The position numbers and the translations under genes are program-made. A DNA stretch of 64,000 nucleotides from Myxocyprinus asiaticus (Eukaryota; Chordata; Actinopteri; Cypriniformes; Catostomidae), in assembly GCF_019703515.2 (NCBI RefSeq), contig NC_059379.1:22185880-22249879 (forward strand), given 5' to 3'. This document shows, in pieces, positions 56,376-64,000 of this stretch (position 1 is its first letter; each line of letters opens with the position of its first letter). The notes below the pieces were generated by a model. It was not told the origin of the DNA, ran no database searches, and saw only the letters and a program-made list of their open reading frames with translations.

Positions 56376-57609
56376 ACCTTAAAACAGATTAAAGGCCTTT
56401 TGTGGGTTATTTGAATTACAATTTTTGACAGTTGGAATTTGCACTCTGTTTTATACTATTCCACAGTCTGAAGGTCTTTGCCAGGTTTAGTGGATGTAGC
56501 TTGAAAGGTCTAGGAGGAGTTAGTGTTACAAAATTTGGTCTCTGTTAAGAGATTTAGACAAACAAAACATTTTGTAGTATAACAGTATGTTGGCTTTGTC
56601 AAGCCAACATAATTATGTCCCTGATGAGGATGAAAGCTCAAATCTCTAAATATTGTGAAAGAGAGAAAAGGTTCTGCTTGTGGTGTCCAAATGATGACAT
56701 GCTTTTGAGGGTTGCAGGTTGAGGGTCAAATTCCCTGAGGACTCCAACCTGCCAGGTCTCAAATCAAGCAGAACCAGTGTCCCTGCTGCAGAATTACCCT
56801 CCAGACCTGGGCTGTCAGCCACAGTACATTCAATTAATTCAAAACCATATGGAACCTAATTACAGCAGTGTGCTTTGGGAAGAACCTGAAGCCCTTCAGT
56901 GTACAGTACCACAACTATCACTTTCCTATATGAGGGATGTCAAATGAGATACAGTCTTGTTTATGACTGTCAATTCAATGTTGCAGGTGACATCTGTAAT
57001 GTCCAACAAAGCTAATAATGCCAACCTCAGATTCACTGAGAGAAATTTTGGTACACATTTTCATTTCTTGAGAGTTTCTGTGAAAGCCTCAAGAATGAAT
57101 ATAGCTTGTCTTTGTTTACTCAATTCTGCTAAAAGTAAATGTTCATTGAATACAGTATGTTTAACATTGTTTTCCTTTTACATTTTTAGTGAGCTGCCTG
57201 TCAAAGATATGCTGATACTGTACATAAAAATAATTTATGATGAAGAGATCATTATTCATTTCATGTTTTTCATTCTTTCTTTCTTTATTTCTTTATATAT
57301 TTATTTATTTATTTTCTGTTTCATGCTATCTTTATAAAATGTTTTCTACTGCCATGGTCTTGAAAACATTTTGGTCACATACAGATGTAATGCAAAAATA
57401 CAAAGATTGTGTGAACACCTCACTTGTTACCTAAAATTTGAATCACAGCCCCCTAGTGGCCAAAGCTGAATGTGTTGTTGAACATCTGGGCACGTGTGAG
57501 CTTCAGTTTCTGAGTGAAATGTCCAAAGAGCTGTGCCAAAAGCGAGTTTTTGTTGTAAATTTTGTAATACAGGAATGCATATTTTATTAATTCTAAGTAC
57601 TAACCTAAA
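55598..57609. other. Non-coding stretch with (GA)n
   Basis: (GA)n at 56329-56374. The frames at 56957-57434 are hydrophobic and A+T-driven with no recognisable domain. No gene. Confidence 0.45.
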
Positions 57610-57730
57610 CCCAGGGGTGGGGCCAGAAGGGTGGCAGGGGGTGGCAGCTGCCACCCTAAAAATGAGCTTTGCCATCCCACGTACCACCCCAACTCGGACC
57701 CCACTCGCATCCGTGTCTGGGAGGACACAG
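57610..57730 (+). repeat. 'GGTGGCAGMTGCCACCC' repeat, copy 2
   Basis: Begins CAGGGGTGGGGCCAG, then the dyad 'gggtggcagctgccaccc', and aligns with 45610-45725. Likely the left end of a hAT-type element whose right end is not identified. Confidence 0.5.
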
Positions 57731-58354
57731 CGTTCTGCCTCAGTAGACAAATCCCCCCCATCCCCGGTCAGATGGAATCCTCCACAAGATGACACCGCAC
57801 AACCAGCAACCACCCCCTATTTTAACCCAGTGAAAAACAATTTGTCATGGATCTGACTGAGATCTTGGCAACAGTTATCTCAGAAAATGTGTGATATTTG
57901 AGATGCTGATTATGAAATCACCCATGGGCTTTCAAAACAGATTTAATAAGGTTTATTAAAAATCAAAACCTCATCTGCCTGAGACACGATGAATCTCTCC
58001 GGCTGCACTCATATGCCAGCATAAAAGCCTTTGAAGTGCATCTCTCCATCACAATATCAGATTTGCTGTAGTAATTTCTTAGATGCTTTTTGAGAAGCCA
58101 CAATCTTTATAAATTCAATTTATGAATGCACATTTATCAGTTTTGGCTTTGGGACATCTGTACCACATGCTTAAAACTAAATAGGTGTCTACAATATCTC
58201 AAATTACCATGTCAAGACTAAAAATAATTTCATTAAGGCTAATTACAGTAATATTATTAATTGGATCTTCATAATCTTTCCTCAAAGACTGATTTTTCTG
58301 TTGATGCTGTTCCTTGCCATAATTTTATGTTGTCCTTAATGTTATGGGGGGAGT
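57731..58354. other. Non-coding gap
   Basis: No gene recognised. Confidence 0.4.
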
Positions 58355-58362
58355 GTCTATTT

Positions 58363-59755
58363 CAAGGGCATAGCAGCCGCGCGGGACATGTCCCCACACT
58401 CTTTAAAAAGGTGATTTTTGTTCCCGCACTTTTCCAAGCTAAACCCATACCAAGTAAAAAATGGTGGATTTGTATACAGTATTCTTTGTGTTTTGTTACT
58501 TTGGGCTATCCAGCCAATCACAGATGAGTTTCATGAGCCAAAACAACCCTTACGCAATAGGTCATCAGTCAGACAGTCTAATCAACACGGCTCCTTTCAT
58601 TTCCACAAAGTTGCGTTCAACAATGCTCATTTATCCTTGTTTTTTATCAGCATTGATGTTGATCTAAATTAATAATCTAGAGATGAGAAACATACAAACA
58701 AGAGATATTTATTGGCATATCATTCTTGATTGGCAGCATTATGTGAAATGCACTGCAGAAAAACAGACAACTCTTCTTTTAAGCACACATTGTAAGTGGA
58801 GTTTAGATCAGCACCCGAGTCTTCATTAAGTTATTCTTTTTACATTATGTTTGTGAGGTAAAAGTTTGATCGGTTGTTTTTGCCATTTCTGTGTTAAATA
58901 TCTAAAGCTATTTTTAATATCAGCTCCTGTTTTTTACCTCTATGTTGGTGTGCTCTCGACAAACTGTAGGAAAAAAGATAGATCTTCTGTGTTCTTAGAA
59001 CAACAGCATTTTACTGAAGTGAATAGATATGTAGACATGCTTTTTTATACATGAAAATGTACGGACATTATTCAAACTTATTATAATTATCATAAGACTA
59101 TTATTGTTGTCTTTATATAAAAGTCATGCTTAGAAACTCACAAACTGTAGGGAAATTATAGATTTGCTTTGTTTTTATAATGCTTAAAACCTCTTCTAGT
59201 CTCTTTGTAGATCTGTAGACATACAAATTTTAAAGGATTAACATTTTCTTTTGATCTTTGATTCAGTGATTAACTCATTTCACACAAGACACTCATTTGT
59301 CACCACCTTCTGGCATCACCAGAAATGGTCACTGAATCATTAAATGGATCTGAACAAATTTTGGTGAATGTAGTCAAAACACTCGAGCCACTTGGATACA
59401 TTTACATTCCATAATGAAAAAATAAATTGTCATTATTGTGATTGATTAAATAATTTATTCAGGACCAGCTTGTGCTCAGTCTTTTATTGTCATGTGTGAA
59501 ACAGAAGCAAGTGCTCCACAAGATGCCCTTTATTTTTGCAGCTAAGTTCTGCAATTAATTTCAATTCTTGAATCTTTAAAATACTACAAAAATTAAAAGT
59601 AAATAATATGTATATATTAATATAATACTTATATCAAACTTATATATTAATATATAGTGTAATATATTAATATTGCACTGTAAGTGTTGGGTCTGTGCAA
59701 GCCACCTACTGACAGCTGTGTCCCCCCCACTTTTAAAATGACTGCTACGCCCCTG
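58363..59755. mobile_element. Non-autonomous hAT-type transposon
   Basis: 1,393 bp with short ends CAAGGGCATAGCAG and (complement) CAGGGGCGTAGCAG, flanked by the perfect 8-bp duplication GTCTATTT (58355-58362, 59756-59763). No transposase motifs in the interior; the frames of 60-90 aa are unassigned. Confidence 0.87.
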
Positions 59756-59763
59756 GTCTATTT

Positions 59764-60029
59764 GCACCCCAGTGTAAATAGCATCTGCCACAAAAGCCAG
59801 CTATTTGCACCCCAATAGTCTGGTGGAACCACTGAAATATGTGACAAACTAATCAGTAAAAGTTGCTGCAGTGGCGTAGGCTGTAGAGACAGTGTGTGAT
59901 TGTGTAGTGATGTCGTCGTGACCGCAGATCAAATCCAACTTTTGTCCAACTCTTTTTCCCATTCGATTTCCTGTTTCCACTCTTAATATTTCCTTTAACA
60001 CTACTTAAAATAATAGATAAAAAGGTAAC
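59764..60029. other. Gap before DIRS D4
   Basis: 'gcagtggcgtaggctgtagag' near 59869 may be the end of another repeat. Nothing else seen. Confidence 0.35.
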
Positions 60030-60304
60030 GTCATGGTTACTTTCGTAACCTCCATTCCCTGATGGAGGGAACGAGACGTTGTGTCGATGTAGTGACACTA
60101 GGGGTCACTCTTGGGAACCCGAAACACCTCTGATCTTTTGTAAAAAGGCAAATGAGAATTGGTGAGTGGAATTTGCATGCCACTCCCCCGGACATACAGG
60201 TATAAAAGGAGCTGGTATGCAACCACTCATTCAGGTTTTGTGCTGAGGAGCCGAGACAAGGTCCCGGCCATTTCAGCGGGTAGTTCAGCGTTGTGGCAAG
60301 AGGG

Positions 60305-60420
60305 ACACAACGTCCCGTTGCCTCCATCAGGGAACGGAGGTTACAAAAGTAACCATGACGTTCCCTATCTGTCACTCACTCGACGTTGTGTCGATGTCGT
60401 GACACTAGAGATCCCTATAC
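60305..60420 (-). repeat. DIRS internal complementary region (D4)
   Basis: 'ctccatcagggaacggaggt' and 'cgttccctatctgtcactca' are joined here. The first part is complementary to the visible element end at 60030-60085; the second should match the unseen left end. Confidence 0.8.
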
Positions 60421-61203
60421 AAAACGCCACAACTAGCTGAACTGTGTTACCTGGACTAGCAGTGCGAGACGGGCAGACTTTTGTGTGACTCGTAGCCAGC
60501 GCATCAGGCTGTCACGTAACCTCCCCCAACGCTGCTATGAGCATCGAACGGTCCTTCAGGAACAAGTCGACTGCTCAACAAATAGGGACAGGCTAGCCCA
60601 GCCGAGGCCTCTTTACCCTCTTTTTTTCTCCCCAAAAAGAGTGGAATTTTGTTAACGGACTGGGATCCGAGAGTGTCCACGTCGGGGGTGTGTCGGGGGA
60701 GTGTCACTCCCAAGGGGAAGACACCGCAGAGACCACACCCGACCCAGAGAAAGGGGGGGGGGGGGGGTGTTCTTCAAGTGGAAATACATCACATGGTCTT
60801 ACTGAGTCTTGTCAGAAGTATGTCATGTGGAGAGTCGCATGGTAGGTCCTACCCAAGGGGGGAGGAGTTTCTACAAGCATGGCGACCAGAGCAGGGGGCC
60901 TTCTGCTCAAGGAAGACATAGTTTACCAAGAGGGAAACGATTTTACGGAAGATAAAACACATGGGGTTACCTATGGGGAACCACCGCATACGGAGCACCT
61001 ACCTCAGTACAGGGCCTTACCAGTGCACTTACTGAGCCGGCAGCAAGTTTCTCTGCAAACTCGACTGCCACAGGGCTAAGGAGGAAGTCATCCAGGGATC
61101 ACAGTCTGTGAACACTACTGGGAGTCAAGAGCGCACGTCTTCCCCTCAAAGGAGGGGAAAGGCACTATGCACAAGCGGTACACCCGGCCAGCTGTCCCGG
61201 AAC

Positions 61204-62321
61204 TTACCTGCTTGTGCCTGCCACTACACGGGACGAAACCGACTCAACCCGGAAATTGTAGAACCTCGCAAAGGTGTTGGGTGTTTCCCAGCCCACTGCT
61301 CTGCAGATGTCTGCCAAAGAGGCGCCACTGGCCAGGGCCCAGGAGGCCGCCACACTCCTGGTAGAGTGGGCTTGTAACCCCGCAGGGGGTGGCACGTCCT
61401 GAGCTTGATATGCCATAGCGACGGCGTCAATGACCCAGTGGCCGATCCTCTGTTTGGAGACAGCGCTTCCTTTCCGCTTTTCACCAAAGCAGACAAAGAG
61501 CTGCTCAGAGCTTCTAAAGCTCTGTGTGCGATCCAAATAGATGCGTAAAGCTAGGGCAGTGCTTGCAGGTTCACCACCTGATCCCTAAAAGGGGTCGTGG
61601 GAACCTTGGGCACATAGCCCGGTCGGGGTCTCAGGATCACATGAGAGTAACCCGGACCGAACTCCAGGCATGATTCGCTGACAGAGAACGCTTGCAGGTC
61701 CCCTACCCTCTTGATGAAAGTGAGCGCAGTCAGGAGGGCTGTCTTCAAAGAGAGTGCCTTAAGCTCAGCTGACTCCAAGGGCTCAAAGGGAGCTCCCCGT
61801 AGACCCTGAAGGACTACAGAGATGTCCCATGGGGGAACGAGGCACGGTCTAGAGGGGTTCAACCTCCTAGCACCTCTCAGGAACCTGATGATCAAGTCAT
61901 GCTTCCCCAAGTACTTACCATCTACTGCATTGTGATGAGCCGAAATAGCAGCTACATACACCTTCAAAGTGGAGGGGGACAGCCACCCCTCCAACTTCTC
62001 CTGCAGGAAGGAAAGCACTGATCCAACTGCGCATCTCTGGGGGTCTTCCCGTCGGGAAGAGCACCACTTAGCGAACAGATGCCACTTCAAGGCATACAGG
62101 CGCCTCATAGAGGGAACCCTAGCTTGAGTGATCGTGTCTACTACCGTGGGCAGTAGGCCACTTAAGTCCTCTGCGTCCCATCCAAGGGCCAGACGTGGAG
62201 ATTCCAGAGGTCTGGTCATGGGTGCCAGATGGTACCCCATCCCTGAGAAAGAAGGTCCTTCCTCAGGGGAATTTGCCGGGGGGGGAGGGCTGTCGCGAGG
62301 AGCGTGAGATCCGAGAACCAT
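61204..62321 (-). pseudogene. DIRS tyrosine recombinase (D4), deletion-broken
   Basis: 61551-62321 (256 aa) holds the N-terminal region ('MRRLYALKWHLFAKWC') and the first catalytic Arg ('TFIKRVGDLQAF'). 61204-61536, in another frame, holds HxxR in 'AHSTRSVAASWAL' and the nucleophile Tyr in 'NTFARFYNF'. Compared with D2, about 45 bases between 'VVNLQALP' and 'YLDRTQSF' are missing, which causes the frame change. D4 lacks the internal stop that interrupts D2 at 17300, so the two copies were damaged independently. Confidence 0.9.
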
Positions 62322-62534
62322 GTCTGGGTTGCCAGTAGGGTGCTACTAGGGTGACTTGCTCAGGATCTGTGCAAGTAGGCTTATTGGGGGAAACGCATAC
62401 TTGCGTAGTCCAGGGTGCCAGCTGTGTGCCAACACGTCTATACCGAGAGGTGTCTCGGTCAGGGCACACCAAAGCGGGCAGTGGGAGGATTCCCGGGAAG
62501 CAAACAGGTCTACCTGTGCTCGACCGAATCGACT
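62322..62534 (-). pseudogene. DIRS linker domain between RNase H and recombinase (D4)
   Basis: Corresponds to the 'LFASxESSHCPLW' segment of D2, here read in shifted frames ('PGILPLPALVCPDRDT'). Too damaged to judge the methyltransferase-like assignment made for DIRS elements. Confidence 0.55.
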
Positions 62535-63985
62535 TCAAATCAGCTGGACCACCTGAGGGTGGAGTCTCCACTCTCCCCTGAGGGTAACCTGACGTGACAG
62601 CGCGTCCGCTGCGGTGTTGAGGTCACCCGGGATGTGAGTGGCTCGTAGTGACTTGAGGCGCTGCTGACTCCAGAGGAGGAGACAGCCGGCGAGTTGTGAC
62701 ATGCAATGGGAGCATAGACCGCCTTGGCAGTTGATGTAAGCTACCGTCGCTGTGTTGTCCGTCCAGACCAACACGTGCTTGACCTGGATCAACGGCCGAA
62801 ACCTCCATTAGGGAAGCTGTACTGCCAACAACTCTAGGTAGTTGGTGTGCCAACGCAGCCGCAGGCCAGTCCAAGAACCGGCGGCTGTGTTCCCGTTGCA
62901 TACGGCACCCCAGCCCATCTTGGAGGCATCTGTTGTAACCACGACGCATCTGGAGACCTGCTCTAGGGGAACCCCTGCCTGTAGAAATGCCAGGTCGGTC
63001 GAAGGGCTAAAGAGGCGGTGACAAATCGGCGTGATGGCCACACGATGTGTCCCGCAGTGCCATGCCCATCTCGGGACTCGAGTCTGAAGCCAGTGTTGAA
63101 GCGGTCTCATATGCATCAACCTGAGCGGTGTGGCCATCGCTGAGGATGCCATATGCCCCAAGAGCCTCTGAAAAAGTTTCAGTGGAACTGCTGTCCTCCA
63201 TCTGAATGCCTTCAGACAGTTCAGCACCGACTGAGCATGTTCGTTTGTGAGACGCGCTGTCATCGAGACCGAGTCCAACTCCAGACCAAGAAAAGAGATT
63301 CTCTGAACCGGGGAGAGCTTGCTCTTTTCCCAGTTGACCCAAAGCCCCAGTCGGCTGAGGTGTCGAAGCACGAGGTCCCTGTGTGCACATAGCAACTCTC
63401 GAGAGTGAGCTAAGATCAGCCAGTCATCGAGATAGTTGAGAATGCGGATGCCCACTTCCCTTAGCGGAGCAAGGGCTGCCTCTGCTACCTTCGTGAAGAC
63501 GCGAGGGGACAAGGACAGGCCGAAGGGGAGGACCTTGTACTGGTACGCCTGGCCCTCGAAGGCAAACCGCAGGAAGGGTCTGTGTTGAAGTAGGACCGAG
63601 ACGTGGAAGTACACGTCCTTCAGGTCTACCTAGATGTCGGACGCTTGCTAGAATGCGTTTTTGCAACAGCATCTTGAACGGGAGTCTGTGCAAGGCCCGG
63701 TTCAGTACTTGCAGGTCCAAGATTGGTCGCAACCCACTGCCTTTCTTTGGTATGATGAAGTAAGGGATGTAGAACCCTTTCCTCATCTCAGCTGGAGGGA
63801 CAGGCTTTATCGCGCCCTTGCTTAGGAGGGTCGCGATCTCCACACGCAAGGTAGCGGCATCCTCGCCCTTCACCAAGGTGAAGCGGACGCCGCTGAACCT
63901 GGGCGGGCGCCTGATGAACTGAATCGCGTAGCTGAGTCGGGTGGTCCGGGTCAGTCATCGCGACGGGTTGGAAAGCACGAGCCAT
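62535..63985 (-). pseudogene. DIRS reverse transcriptase-RNase H (D4), frameshifted
   Basis: From 63985 leftwards: N-terminal lead-in ('MTDPDHPTQLRDS'), finger motif 'KKGSGLRPILDLQVLN' (63424-63876 frame), then a loss of about 20 bases near 63630 that removes the 'QDWFAAV' stretch in front of the first catalytic Asp and shifts the frame. The 62808-63614 frame resumes with 'YFHVSVLLQHRPFLRF', 'YKVLPFGLSLSPRVFTK', 'YLDDWLILAHS' and RNase H 'TTDASKMGWGAV'. 62535-62792 continues RNase H with 'VWTDNTATVAYIN' and the C-terminal 'THIPGDLNTAADALS'. The same enzyme as in D2, and better preserved in the RNase H part. Confidence 0.9.
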
Positions 63986-64000
63986 GCGTCCAAACTCCGG

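Larger units (their letters stand above)
60030..64000 (-). mobile_element. DIRS-like retrotransposon, cut by window end (copy D4)
   Basis: Minus-oriented, with the element's 3' terminus at about 60030 ('acgtcatggttactttcg'), right terminal repeat 60060-60240, internal complementary region about 60305-60420, 3' non-coding region, recombinase, RNase H and reverse transcriptase. The 5' part (Gag and left repeat) lies beyond 64000. It belongs with D2 in its 3' region. Several indels inactivate it. Confidence 0.92.

Noticed and set aside
57612..59755. Single hAT element from CAGGGGTGG at 57612 to CGCCCCTG at 59755
   Set aside because: The right end pairs with 58363 by a perfect 8-bp duplication, whereas the flank at 57612 does not match.

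Overview
This window looks like intergenic or deep intronic DNA from a teleost fish, most probably a cypriniform (carp, minnow or zebrafish relative). It has an A+T-rich background, long runs of simple repeats, and a dense, nested population of fish-type mobile elements: DIRS-like tyrosine-recombinase retrotransposons, a Tf1/sushi-like Ty3/Gypsy chromovirus, Tc1, hAT and TTAA-target DNA transposons, tRNA-derived SINEs and solo LTRs. The family calls come from protein motifs, terminal repeats and target-site duplications (TSDs) read in the sequence. The species call is inference. I found no convincing host protein-coding exon, tRNA gene, rRNA gene or bacterial-type feature.

Layout. 1-672 is the 3' end of a DIRS element (D1, + strand). 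3713-5480 is copy A of an unclassified ~2 kb interspersed repeat. 8541-12350 is a pile of Tc1-like debris holding a transposase N-terminal fragment and two clean later insertions: a hAT MITE with an 8-bp TSD and a TTAA-flanked element that itself contains an ~80-bp-arm inverted repeat. 12705-19057 is a structurally complete but mutated DIRS element (D2, +), with Gag, RT, RNase H, tyrosine recombinase, inverted terminal repeats and the internal complementary region. 21484-28620 is copy B of the unclassified repeat, split by a Gypsy element (22571-27765, -) with both LTRs. 30608-31037 is a foldback element. 31438-35232 is an internally deleted DIRS copy (D3, -).

36270-37140 is a Tc1 remnant carrying a SINE. 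37785-38400 is a repeat with a 5S-rRNA-like end. 39072-39529 and 52303-52716 are two solo LTRs of one family, each with a perfect 5-bp TSD. 46809-47974 is a Tc1 element with an in-frame internal deletion of its transposase. 48345-50030 and 58363-59755 are non-autonomous hAT elements with 8-bp duplications. 53344-53731 is a second SINE and 54599-55597 a long-armed foldback. 60030-64000 is another DIRS copy (D4, -) that runs off the end of the window.

There are no operons or pathways here. The logic is that of transposition: each autonomous element brings its own enzymes, and the non-autonomous ones depend on relatives elsewhere in the genome. Every coding region seen carries at least one frameshift, stop codon or deletion, so no copy looks active. 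The most instructive structures are the DIRS internal complementary region, which matches both element ends; an 11-nt match in the Gypsy element between its presumed mRNA 5' end and its primer-binding site, as in self-priming Tf1/sushi elements; its GGGAAAC frameshift heptamer; and two independent in-frame deletion fusions (DIRS D3 and the Tc1 element).
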